Assembly (NCBI GenBank): GCA_018433085.1
Contig: JAHDRW010000016.1
Coordinates: 1 to 64,000, forward strand
DNA: 64,000 bases
Reading direction: 5' to 3'
Source: Deltaproteobacteria bacterium
GTDB taxonomy: Bacteria; Desulfobacterota; Desulfomonilia; UBA1062
Part shown: positions 18,762 to 26,583 of the stretch, one piece after another
Layout: the number at the start of each line of letters is the position of its first letter
How positions within the stretch are numbered: the stretch's first letter is position 1
Position numbers and translations under genes: made by a program
The notes under the pieces: generated by a model
The model's input: only the letters and a program-made list of their open reading frames with translations
What the model was told of the DNA's origin: nothing
Database searches by the model: none

Positions 18762-19112
18762 TTCCAGCAAATCCGGGGAATCGGCTCTCCCACGGAAGAT
18801 CCACCTCCGCGATCCACCCGCTGCCGTGCGGAGTATCCCCCTGTTCCCTCCCAGGGAAGCCACCTTTCCGGTGACGGCAGCATCCATACCACATTCGTGC
18901 CCTTTCATGAAAGAGAGAACTCTCCCGGCGTCCTCCTGCGGGCAGAAGATCACCGGCTTTCCCTCGTTGGCGACGTCAAGCGGGCCGGGGCTGCGAATCC
19001 CGCAGGGTTTCCGCGCCCCCTGCCTCGCGGAAATGTCGCGCTCGCGGATTTCCAGGCGCGCGCCTGCGCTTTGCGGGGCCTCGCAGGAGATGGATACCAG
19101 CCCCCGAACCAC
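18762..19112 (-). pseudogene. hypE: Decayed C-terminal fragment of hydrogenase maturation factor HypE
   Basis: About 117 codons in an open frame resemble the C-terminal third of HypE (the AIR synthase-like carbamoyl dehydratase for NiFe hydrogenase cyanide ligands). The key stretch is GPLDVANEGKPVIFCPQE, matching the HypE consensus DPLYVANEGKL, then DAGRVLSFMKGHECGMDAAV for the usual DAxxxLxxMRxHPxGxDAA, then RGILRTAAGGSRR. The N-terminal two thirds and the essential C-terminal PRIC tail are missing. No other hyp or hydrogenase gene is in the window. Repeat copy 3 begins 65 bp from its broken end. Confidence 0.65.
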
Positions 19113-19176
19113 TCTTTCACGGTCAGGAAACGACCGGGTAATAGTGCTATATATTAATATGGATTCGTCGCCTCCC

Positions 19177-19292
19177 ATCAATGGCATGAACCTTTCAGGG
19201 CAAGCCCTGGACCCCATTGAAGCCTAAAATCTTAAGTGGAATGTGGCCCTACCTTCAAAGTCCTGAAGAAGCGGACAAAGAAGGAGGATTCA
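19177..19292 (+). repeat. Dispersed intergenic repeat, copy 3 (best hairpin)
   Basis: TCAATGG (19178-19184) pairs with CCATTGA (19214-19220) and encloses the perfect inner stem CAGGGC-AA-GCCCTG (19196-19209). It continues CTTAAGTGGAATGTGG and ends AAAGAAGGAGGATTCA at 19292. The similarity to copies 1, 2 and 4 extends over the full length. It sits between the hypE remnant and umuD. Confidence 0.78.
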
Positions 19293-19453
19293 ACAGGCAG
19301 CAGAAAGCCGGACCGCTGTTCTAACGGGAGAGAAGGCCCGAGAACCGGGCGTGACTGCGCTGGTGAAGCAACTCCGCGACTCCCCCTTTCAAGGAGATTT
19401 CTTTACATCACCGGCACTTAGTGCTACCATCCCCGTTCATGCCAAGAGAGCGG

Positions 19454-19879
19454 ATGCACGTGAAAGAGGTGTGGGGCTTCTGCCGTAGGACCGGCCTGAA
19501 GATCCCGCTTTTCACCGCGCGGGTGTCCGCCGGATTCCCCTCGCCGGCAGACGATTTCATCGACAAGGCCCTGGATCTGAACGAATTTCTCATCAACCAT
19601 CCCTCGGCCACCTTCTTCGTGCGGGTGGAGGGGACCTCCATGATCGATGCAGGCATCCATCCGGGCGATATTCTCATCGTGGACCGGTCCCTGGATCCTG
19701 CCCCGGGCAGCGTCGTGATCGCGGTGATCGACGGCGAGTTCACGGTCAAGCGCTTCCAGCTGAAAAAGGGCCGGTCGTTCCTGATGGCCGAGAACGCCGA
19801 TTTTGCACCCATAGAGCTCTCAGGGGACATGATCGTCGAGGTCTGGGGCGTGGTCACCTACGTAATCCACAAGGCGTGA
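19454..19879 (+). CDS. umuD: SOS mutagenesis protein UmuD (LexA-like self-cleaving)
   Basis: This 141-residue protein is processed to UmuD', which joins UmuC as DNA polymerase V. The cleavage site A26-G27 is in [12 protein letters not shown]. The serine S62 (GTSMIDAGI) and lysine K99 (DGEFTVKRF) form the catalytic dyad. The frame is open to GTG 19421 and ATG 19439, but ATG 19454 has AAGAGAG upstream and gives the usual length. No LexA box of a known type was recognised upstream, only the 11-bp palindrome GCACTTAGTGC at 19414-19424. umuC follows after 7 nt. Confidence 0.93.
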   Translation: MHVKEVWGFCRRTGLKIPLFTARVSAGFPSPADDFIDKALDLNEFLINHPSATFFVRVEGTSMIDAGIHPGDILIVDRSLDPAPGSVVIAVIDGEFTVKRFQLKKGRSFLMAENADFAPIELSGDMIVEVWGVVTYVIHKA

Positions 19880-19886
19880 GAATTCC

Positions 19887-21149
19887 ATGAGCGATCTCTT
19901 TGCCCTGGTAGACTGCAACAATTTCTATGTCTCCTGCGAGCGGGTGTTCAACCCTGCACTGAAGAACCGGCCCGTAGTGGTGCTGTCGAACAACGACGGG
20001 TGCGTCATCGCCAGGTCCAACGAGGCCAAGGCCCTCGGCATCCGCATGGGCCAGCCCGTCTTCGAGTGCCGGTCGCTCATCGCCCGTCACGGCGTGCGCG
20101 TCTACTCGTCGAACTACAGCCTATACGGCGACATCTCCCGCCGGGTCATGGACGTGCTGCATCTCTCCTGCCCGGAGGTGGAGGCATACTCCATCGACGA
20201 GGCGTTCCTGAACCTGGCCGGGCTCCCGGACCCTCCCCGGGGTTTCTGCAGGGATCTACGGAACCGCGTCAAGAAGTGGGTGGGCGTACCGGTGTCCGTC
20301 GGGATCGGGCCGAGCAAGACCCTGGCGAAGGCCGCGGCCCGGGTCGCAAAAAAGCTCCCCGGATTGCAGGGCGTGCTCGATATCAGCGGGCGCACGGACG
20401 AGGTGCTGGCCTCCACCGAGGTGGAGGACGTGTGGGGCGTAGGCAGAAGACGCGCCCGGCTCCTCAGGCGTCACGGCATTCGCACGGCCCTCGATCTGAG
20501 CAGGGTCGACGACGGGTGGGCCCGGAAAAACCTCACGATCACGGGCCTGCGCACGGTCACAGAGCTTCGGGGCACCTCCTGCATCCCCCTGGAGGACACC
20601 CGGGAGGCGAGCAAGACCATCATCTGCTCCCGCTCGTTCGGCCGGAAGGTCTACCGCATCGAGGAGCTGCGCGAGGCGGCGGCGGCCTACACGTCCCGCG
20701 CCGCCGAGAAGCTGCGCGCCCAGGGATCGGCCGCATCCTTTCTTCAGGTCATGCTCATGGAGTTCCCCTTCAACGAAGGCTCCCCCGCCACGCGCATCGC
20801 CTCCGCAAACATCCCCGTGGCCACGGCCTACACCCCCGAGCTTATCGGCTACGCCGAGGCGCTGCTTGCGCGCGTCTACCGGCGCGGCCCCGCCTACCGC
20901 AAGGTGGGAGTCATGCTCGCGGGCATCGTGCCCCGGGGCCGGGTTCAGATGAATCTCTTCCATCCCTGCCGGGAGGGCCCGAAACAGCTCGCCCTCATGG
21001 AGGCCATGGACGGGATCAACAGCCGGTGGGGCAGAGGGACCATCTCATTTGCGGCTGCGGGCTTCGAACGGCCCTGGTGGATGCGCCAGGCGAAGAAGTC
21101 CCCCCGGTTCACCACGTCCTGGGCGGACCTGCCCCGGGTGAGGGCGTAA
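19887..21149 (+). CDS. umuC: DNA polymerase V catalytic subunit UmuC (Y-family)
   Basis: This 420-residue translesion polymerase starts [20 protein letters not shown], with the metal-binding D9 region, and has the second catalytic motif [11 protein letters not shown]. The helix-hairpin-helix region is [17 protein letters not shown], and the little-finger domain and UmuC-specific C-terminal extension follow. Length equals E. coli UmuC (422). It is in an operon with umuD and has no accompanying recA or lexA in view. Confidence 0.95.
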   Translation: MSDLFALVDCNNFYVSCERVFNPALKNRPVVVLSNNDGCVIARSNEAKALGIRMGQPVFECRSLIARHGVRVYSSNYSLYGDISRRVMDVLHLSCPEVEAYSIDEAFLNLAGLPDPPRGFCRDLRNRVKKWVGVPVSVGIGPSKTLAKAAARVAKKLPGLQGVLDISGRTDEVLASTEVEDVWGVGRRRARLLRRHGIRTALDLSRVDDGWARKNLTITGLRTVTELRGTSCIPLEDTREASKTIICSRSFGRKVYRIEELREAAAAYTSRAAEKLRAQGSAASFLQVMLMEFPFNEGSPATRIASANIPVATAYTPELIGYAEALLARVYRRGPAYRKVGVMLAGIVPRGRVQMNLFHPCREGPKQLALMEAMDGINSRWGRGTISFAAAGFERPWWMRQAKKSPRFTTSWADLPRVRA

Positions 21150-21162
21150 TCCCATTCCCCTG

Positions 21163-22320
21163 CTATCCGGAACCCGCCTTTGCGGGCGGCACGAACATTT
21201 CGGGCTGTTCGCCCGCGTAACCGCTCACATAGAGCGTGCGTGACGGAAAGGCAAAGCTGCTGCCGGCGCCTTCGACGATCTCTTTCACCTTCAACGCCAG
21301 GCGCTCTTTCGTCTCGAGCCACTGGCCCCATACCGTGGTGCGGGTGAAACAGTAGAGCATGATGTCGATCGAAGAATCGGAAAAACGGTCGATACGAACA
21401 AACGTAGCCGCTTCGCTCGGCCGTACAAACTCGTCATTCTCGAGAATGTATGCCTCGATCTCATCGCGTATCCGGCGAAGCTGCTCTATGGTTGTCCGGT
21501 ATTCGACCCCGATGTGCCAGAAAATCCGGCGGTAGGTCATGGCACTGAAATTCACCACCGCAGAATCGGCGAATCGCGAGTTTGGAACAAAGACCGGAGC
21601 CTTGTCAAAACGCCTGACAATGGTCGAGCGGAATCCTATGCACTCGACCGTTCCTTCAACAACACCGTCTACCAGGATCCAGTCGCCCACATTGAAGCGT
21701 TTCTCCGAGATGATCAGAAGCCCTGATATGAGATTCTTGAAAAAATCCTGGGCGCCAAGCGCCACCGCAACCCCGAGCAGGCCCAGGCCGGCGAGTATGG
21801 GCCCGACTTTGATGCCCCAGATTTCAAGGACAGTGGCGGCGCCGATGAACACGAAGACGATCTTGACGACCTTCAGCAGCCAGTCGCGCATGGCTGCCGA
21901 AAACAGGGTCTCTATCCTGTCGAGCAGAAAGCTCAGTGGATCGACGAGATTGTAAAAGCCCGAGAAGATAATGAAGACAATGAACGAGCGGAGAACCTTT
22001 GTGCCTATCTCGCCGAACGTTCCAGGAAGCGAAAGATATTCCAGTGAAAAGAAGAGGCCCATCGCCACCGGAATCATGCTGATCGGACGCTCCAGGGCCT
22101 TGAATATCCTTCCGTCGACCCTCTCGGGGATTTTCTCCGTGAAGACTCTGAGACTGCCTATTCTTCTCGTGATGATTTTTCTGAGGGTGAGAAAGAAAAC
22201 AAAAATGAATACTGCGGTCAGTATTCTGCCGAGCTGAATACCGAGCACACCCTGCTGCCATACATCCGCGATAATGTACCAGAATCCGGCCAGTGCCTCA
22301 ACGACGACTCGATAATCCAT
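21163..22320 (-). CDS. MscS-family mechanosensitive channel
   Basis: This 385-residue inner-membrane protein has about five membrane segments; the last, VGPILAGLGLLGVAVALGAQDFFKNLISGLLII, is the pore-lining TM3 with its Gly/Ala packing pattern. The cytoplasmic vestibule begins with FNVGDWILVDGVVEGTVE and contains FVPNSRFADSAVVNFS. It is longer at the N-terminus than E. coli MscS, like YnaI/YbdG-type members. It probably protects against osmotic downshift. It converges on umuC with 13 nt between stop codons. Confidence 0.92.
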   Translation of the reverse strand: MDYRVVVEALAGFWYIIADVWQQGVLGIQLGRILTAVFIFVFFLTLRKIITRRIGSLRVFTEKIPERVDGRIFKALERPISMIPVAMGLFFSLEYLSLPGTFGEIGTKVLRSFIVFIIFSGFYNLVDPLSFLLDRIETLFSAAMRDWLLKVVKIVFVFIGAATVLEIWGIKVGPILAGLGLLGVAVALGAQDFFKNLISGLLIISEKRFNVGDWILVDGVVEGTVECIGFRSTIVRRFDKAPVFVPNSRFADSAVVNFSAMTYRRIFWHIGVEYRTTIEQLRRIRDEIEAYILENDEFVRPSEAATFVRIDRFSDSSIDIMLYCFTRTTVWGQWLETKERLALKVKEIVEGAGSSFAFPSRTLYVSGYAGEQPEMFVPPAKAGSG

Positions 22321-22438
22321 GTCTCCTGATCCTCTCGAAGCGTATCATGCTGATTTTACAGGTAGTTCAGGTAGTTCCACACCGTCTGCCCCGGGGGATT
22401 GTATAGGGATTCTTTTCAGGCTTCAAGCTCTTCGACGT

Positions 22439-22831
22439 TTATGCTCTGACTCGTTCGGGAGGATGGCTGCCGGCCTCAGTTTTCAACGGTCGTGACGCCG
22501 CGCGTCCCCCCCACAGTGGGCAGATCTGCGATGATCCGGGCCGGTAATCCCTGCAGACCCGGGGCCTGGTCTCGTAGATGCTGCAGGTGAAGAGGCCGTC
22601 TTTCACTTCGAGAAAGGGACAGCCGTATATGGGCCTGCCGGTACGGCTGGAAATGAAGTGATCGCCCATCCAGACGGCCTGCTCGTTTTCGATGATATGC
22701 AGGATGTCCTGCCGGTTCTCCTTTTTCCACCGGTTCAGGTCTTCCGAGGTGACATAGGCGATCATGTCGGCAAGACAACACTTTCCGCAGCGGCTGCACT
22801 CGGGCTCTGTCCTGTTTTCTTCCCTGGCCAT
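22439..22831 (-). CDS. YkgJ-like Cys-cluster protein (putative metal chelator)
   Basis: This 130-residue protein has the family pattern CSRCGKCCLAD (residues about 12-22), then GCPFLEVKDGLFTCSIYETRPRVCRDYRP. Such UPF0153/YkgJ proteins are annotated as Fe/Zn-chelating, with unknown cellular role. The frame is open to 23038, but MAREENRTEPECSRCG at 22831 is the natural start because the upstream part is low-complexity. It stands alone. Confidence 0.82.
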   Translation of the reverse strand: MAREENRTEPECSRCGKCCLADMIAYVTSEDLNRWKKENRQDILHIIENEQAVWMGDHFISSRTGRPIYGCPFLEVKDGLFTCSIYETRPRVCRDYRPGSSQICPLWGGRAASRPLKTEAGSHPPERVRA

Positions 22832-23152
22832 CCTTCCGCTCCGTTTTTCGAGGACCCGCTGCAGCCCTGCCGGCCGGGATGCGGCCGCCGGGCACCACAG
22901 CGGCAAAGGGCTGTAAGACGAGCCGACGGCAGTGCGACGTCCCATAGGAGCACATGGAGGCCGCCTGATGGGATCCCCTGATGACCACGTAACACCGGAA
23001 GACTGGTCATCCTCCCTCAAGCACCACGACGGGAACATATTTTCTCTTTACTTGATAACCCGTTTTAGATATATATGTCAATGAATGAGTATTCATTTTT
23101 AACATACTCATATACAACATTCTCACACGATACTTCTCGAAGGGGGGTTTTC
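22832..23152. other. Divergent intergenic region with promoter and operator of the thiolase gene
   Basis: The left part (22832-23040) shows no gene. The right part is AT-rich and holds TTGATA at 23052-23057 with a weak TATGTC at 23074-23079 (16-nt spacer), and the palindrome at 23080-23097. Confidence 0.5.
23080..23097. promoter_or_regulatory. FadR(TetR-type)-like operator upstream of thiolase
   Basis: AATGAAT-GAGT-ATTCATT is a perfect 7+4+7 palindrome. It closely matches the Bacillus FadR (YsiA) site TGAATGAMTANTCATTCA, a TetR-family repressor of fatty-acid degradation that is released by long-chain acyl-CoA. It lies about 55 nt upstream of the thiolase start, over or just after the promoter. 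No TetR gene is present in the window. Confidence 0.55.
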
Positions 23153-24406
23153 ATGAAAGATGTAGTCATTGTTTCTGCGTGCAGAACAGCCATCGGTACT
23201 TTCGGAGGAACACTCAAGAATGTAATTGCAGCGCGCCTGGCAAGCGTGGCCATGAAAGAGGCTGTCAAGCGCGCCGGGATCGATCCTGCCACGATCGACG
23301 ATGTTCGTTTCGGGTGCTGTATGGACCCGGCGGACACGCTGAACGTCACGAGGGTGGCCGCACTCATGGCGGGTATCCCGGATTTCGTTCCCGCGGTCAC
23401 CATCAACCGGGTCTGCATCTCCGGCATGGAGGCCACCCTGAGCGGCGCGGCCATGATCCAGGCCGGAATGGCCGATATCGTCCTCTCGGGCGGCGTGGAG
23501 CACATGTCCGGGGTTCCCTACATCTCGACCGATGCGCGCTGGGGTTGCCGTCTCCAGGACAAAATGTTCGTGGACGCACTGATCAGGGCCCTGCACTGCG
23601 GCTCTTATGTCATGCCGCTCTCCGATGACAGCCCGATGAAGGAAGGCCCCCTGTTCGACATGTACAAGGGAAAACCCTACATCATGGGACATACCGCCGA
23701 GTTCATCGCTCACCTGCACAACATCAGCAGGGAGGAGATGGACGAAGTTGCACTCAGAAGCCATAATTTTGCCGAACGCGCCACCAAGGAAGGAGACTTT
23801 GCGGAAGAGATCGTGCCCGTGGAGATCCCCCAGAAAAAGGGCAAACCGCCGGTCATATTCGACAAGGACGAGCACTTCCGCCCGGGCCTGACCATGAGCG
23901 ACCTGCAGAAGCTGCCTCCCGCGTTCATCCCCAAGATCGGCAAGGTCACGGCGGGCAATTCCTCGGGCCTGAATGATGGCTCTTCGGCCCTGGTCATCAT
24001 GTCCGCGGACAAGGCCCGCGAGCTGGGTCTCAAGCCGCTCGCCCGCATCGTCGCCAGCGGCAAGGGTGCATGCCATCCCTCGGTCATGGGACTAAGCCCG
24101 GTCCCCGCGGTCAGGGACCTGCTCAAGAAAAACCCGCAGTTCACGCTGGACAGCTTCGAGCTCATCGAGCTCAACGAGGCCTTTGCCGGTCAGTATCTCG
24201 GCTGCGAGAAAGAGCTGGGCATCAACCGCGAGATCACCAATGTCAACGGCAGCGGCATCGGCCTGGGACATCCCGTGGGGAGCACCGGGTCGCGCATCAT
24301 CGTGACCCTGCTCCATGCCATGAAAAAACGCGGCAAGACCCTGGGCCTCGCCACCCTGTGCGGCGGAGGCGGCGTATCCATGGCGACCGCCGTCGAGATG
24401 CTCTAA
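23153..24406 (+). CDS. Thiolase (acetyl-CoA C-acyltransferase family)
   Basis: This 417-residue enzyme cleaves or condenses 3-ketoacyl-CoA. The nucleophile is C88 (INRVCISGME), the C-terminal His is in GLGHPVGSTG and the second Cys in ATLCGGGGVS, with NEAFAGQY between. The segment KEGPLFDMYKGKPYIMGHTAE is unlike classic acetoacetyl-CoA thiolases, so the chain-length specificity is open. The start is ATG 23153, behind GAAGGGGGG. The FadR-like operator fits a role in acyl-CoA oxidation. It is a single-gene unit. Confidence 0.92.
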   Translation: MKDVVIVSACRTAIGTFGGTLKNVIAARLASVAMKEAVKRAGIDPATIDDVRFGCCMDPADTLNVTRVAALMAGIPDFVPAVTINRVCISGMEATLSGAAMIQAGMADIVLSGGVEHMSGVPYISTDARWGCRLQDKMFVDALIRALHCGSYVMPLSDDSPMKEGPLFDMYKGKPYIMGHTAEFIAHLHNISREEMDEVALRSHNFAERATKEGDFAEEIVPVEIPQKKGKPPVIFDKDEHFRPGLTMSDLQKLPPAFIPKIGKVTAGNSSGLNDGSSALVIMSADKARELGLKPLARIVASGKGACHPSVMGLSPVPAVRDLLKKNPQFTLDSFELIELNEAFAGQYLGCEKELGINREITNVNGSGIGLGHPVGSTGSRIIVTLLHAMKKRGKTLGLATLCGGGGVSMATAVEML

Positions 24407-24476
24407 CAAGAATACCTTTTCATCGTATTCATGGTGCGGGGCCGCCCCCGGGCAGCCCCGCTTTTCCTCTGTAGTA

Positions 24477-25256
24477 CTAGTTCACCAACCGGAGGTTCAG
24501 TCCCGAGGGAGACACGGGCCGGTTATCCTGCCGGGCCAGGTCCCCCGGTGCCGGCACGCCGTCCCAGACGTCCAGGTCGTCGACCTGGCGCGAGAAATTT
24601 CCCGGCTCCTCGCCGTCGATGGAAGGGACGATGATGGAGTACACGCTGTTCTTCCAGACGCCGGTGCCGAAGACATCGTCCACCTTGAGCGTGCCGTCGT
24701 ACCAGAACCGGCTGATACCCTGAGCAAAATTGATATAGAACTCGTAGTGATGCCAGGAGCCGTCGGTCTGATCCGGGCAGTCGAGCCAGTTGCCCCCGGT
24801 CAGCAGCGCGCCGTTCGCCATGGCCGAATAATAGACGGTGTCGCTGTCGGAGAGCGTGAAGTGAACATAGCTTTTGGCCTTTTCCCAGTGGGGATAAAAT
24901 ATCTTCAGATTCTCCATGGAATCGCTCCGGCTAAAGGTGGGATACCGCATCCAGAACGATACATAGAGCTCGTCAGTGGGCCAGGGGGCGAGCATGGTGT
25001 CGCCCATCCAGCACAAATGGGCCATGTTCGTGGTGCCGGAAGAAAAGGCATATCCCTCCGTCTTCCTTCCCGCCGCATCCACGTTGTACTGAGGCGGGCT
25101 CAAGGCCTGCCAGTTCTTTCCATAGACAGTCAGTCTCTCATCCAGGACCTGGTCGTCGAAATCCTCCGACAGGATACACTGTGCGGAATAACCGTTCACC
25201 GGATACAATGCCAGCACGAGAATGGTTCCGATCAGCAGTTGTATTGCCTTTGACAT
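24477..25256 (-). CDS. Secreted protein with a LamG/lyase-like beta-sandwich, function unknown
   Basis: This 259-residue protein has a signal peptide (MSKAIQLLIGTILVLALYPV, probable cleavage after GYSA) and a mature domain rich in aromatic beta-strand patterns such as ELYVSFWMRYPTFSR and WHHYEFYINFAQGISRFWYDG, then YSIIVPSIDGEEP and DDLDVWDG. This resembles concanavalin-A-like (LamG, polysaccharide-lyase) domains that bind glycans. Catalytic residues could not be assigned. GGAGGAGC precedes the ATG. It is a single gene. Confidence 0.6.
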   Translation of the reverse strand: MSKAIQLLIGTILVLALYPVNGYSAQCILSEDFDDQVLDERLTVYGKNWQALSPPQYNVDAAGRKTEGYAFSSGTTNMAHLCWMGDTMLAPWPTDELYVSFWMRYPTFSRSDSMENLKIFYPHWEKAKSYVHFTLSDSDTVYYSAMANGALLTGGNWLDCPDQTDGSWHHYEFYINFAQGISRFWYDGTLKVDDVFGTGVWKNSVYSIIVPSIDGEEPGNFSRQVDDLDVWDGVPAPGDLARQDNRPVSPSGLNLRLVN

Positions 25257-25720
25257 GGTTGCTCCTCCAATTCTCTTCTTAAAAGGGTTTTTTCTGAGGG
25301 TGACAGACGCAAGTCGTTTTCTACAGCTTTTTCCCTCGTTAACCCTCTTCGTTGCGGTGTGCTCAGATAAAACTTGCCCGGACCGGTCTGCACATGCTCA
25401 CGTCCCAGGGCTCCAGTCAGCCTCCGGACGGCCCGGACAGGCTCTCGCCTCCTTTTGAAGGAGGCAGGTCCTCCCTAACACCTTGCAAGCCGGCCTGCAA
25501 GGGCATTATTGGCGAGCAAATCCGGGGTTATAGCGGCTCTTGATCTGGTTTTGCAGCTTATTCGCAGACATGCGGACGCACCTGGACGAGATGAAAGATC
25601 GACCGGGAAAACAGCGAATCACGATGACACGAAAGGGGGGGCAGCAAAGTAGCAGGTCATCCCGCTCGTTCATGACGATGCCGGAGACCGGTCCGGGAAG
25701 ATTCCGGGCAGGCTCGGGAA
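25257..25720. other. Intergenic region without recognisable gene
   Basis: About 460 nt between two minus-strand genes. The only structure noted is a 7-bp stem CCTTGCA / TGCAAGG at about 25482-25503, possibly a weak terminator for the adenosyltransferase gene. Short ORFs here have no family features. Confidence 0.5.
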
Positions 25721-26254
25721 TCAGCTCTCGATGCCGCAGCGGGCCTGGATGCCCTTGATATAGTAGTGCTTGACCTCGCGCATCTCGGTGACGAGATCTG
25801 CGGCTTCTACCAGGGCCGGCGTCGCCCCCCTGCCCGTGAGGATCAGCTCCATTCCGTGTGGCTTGCGTCCGATAAAGGCAAGGATCTCGTCCTCGGTGAG
25901 GAGAGAGAACATCAGGGCCGTGATGATCTCATCGGCGACGAGCACGTCGCAGGCCTGCGCATCCATGAGGGCATCGAGACGGCTCAGTGCCTCGTGCGCA
26001 CGCTCGACCTCCCGGGGTTCCGGGGGATCGGTGAAGCGGCAGAAGGTGGGATGGCCGTACTGTTCGATGGTGACCAGACCCTGCAGCATGGGCACGGCAT
26101 CGAGCTCGGAGTAGTGCCTGCCCTTCATAAACTGGACGACGTAGACCTTCAGCCCGCAGCCCGCTGCCCTGAGAGCCAGTCCCAGCGCTGCCGTGGTCTT
26201 GCCCTTACCGTCGCCGGTATAGATCTGCACATATCCCTTTCCGATATCACTCAT
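25721..26254 (-). CDS. cobO: Corrinoid adenosyltransferase (CobO/BtuR/CobA type)
   Basis: This 177-residue enzyme adenosylates cob(I)alamin-type corrinoids to give adenosylcobalamin. The P-loop GDGKGKTTAALGLALRAAG (near residue 13) is characteristic of this family; VVQFMKG and the DVLVADEI Walker B-like strand follow. ATG 26254 is preceded by GGCGGAG. An upstream ATG at 26293 behind GGAGGAGGG would add 13 residues. It lies downstream of icmF on the same strand, and IcmF needs this cofactor, so a functional link is likely. Confidence 0.9.
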   Translation of the reverse strand: MSDIGKGYVQIYTGDGKGKTTAALGLALRAAGCGLKVYVVQFMKGRHYSELDAVPMLQGLVTIEQYGHPTFCRFTDPPEPREVERAHEALSRLDALMDAQACDVLVADEIITALMFSLLTEDEILAFIGRKPHGMELILTGRGATPALVEAADLVTEMREVKHYYIKGIQARCGIES

Positions 26255-26420
26255 CACAGCTCCGCCTTCACTCACGTCATTTATCTTCTCCATCACGGCA
26301 TCAGCCCTCCTCCGATTCAGTGAACACCCGCCCCATCCGCAGCATCCCCGAATGGAGGCCGGATTCCGGCACCCCTTGTGGGACTGGGCCCACTCTCTGC
26401 AGCCTGCCATCCGCCCCGCG

Positions 26421-26583
26421 CATCAACAAAAGAGAACCTGCCCTCCGTAACCTGCCGCCTCTCCGCCAACAAAGGAGCACCTGTCCCCCGTAACCCGCGA
26501 TCCCACCAACAAAAGGGGACGTGAGAAGAGAACATGAGAAGAGGACACGTCCTCCGTAGTTTCAGCGAAGGAGGATCACATGT
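26421..26583. repeat. Short tandem imperfect repeats and hairpins between icmF and cobO
   Basis: The motif CAACAAA(A)GGAG...CCTG.CC.CCGTAAC occurs at 26421-26465 and 26466-26505, with a third start at 26506. GAGGAC-AC-GTCCTC (26540-26553) is a perfect hairpin. TCCTCC...GGAGGA (about 26550-26575) abuts the icmF stop and its CGAAGGAGGAT.CA end resembles the tail of repeat copy 2. It may be a decayed element or a terminator cluster. Confidence 0.5.

Noticed and set aside
18621-19217. Complete 198-residue gene
   Set aside because: Only the middle part resembles a protein (HypE C-terminus); the ends read through the repeat and through non-coding DNA.
19380-19453. LexA box upstream of umuDC
   Set aside because: No CTGT-N8-ACAG, GAAC-type or Geobacter-like LexA pattern is present; only a short palindrome GCACTTAGTGC, too little to call.
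26255-26575. Cobalamin riboswitch upstream of the adenosyltransferase
   Set aside because: The stretch GTGCCGGAATCCGG on the minus strand looked suggestive, but the conserved B12 box and the GCCACTG element were not found.
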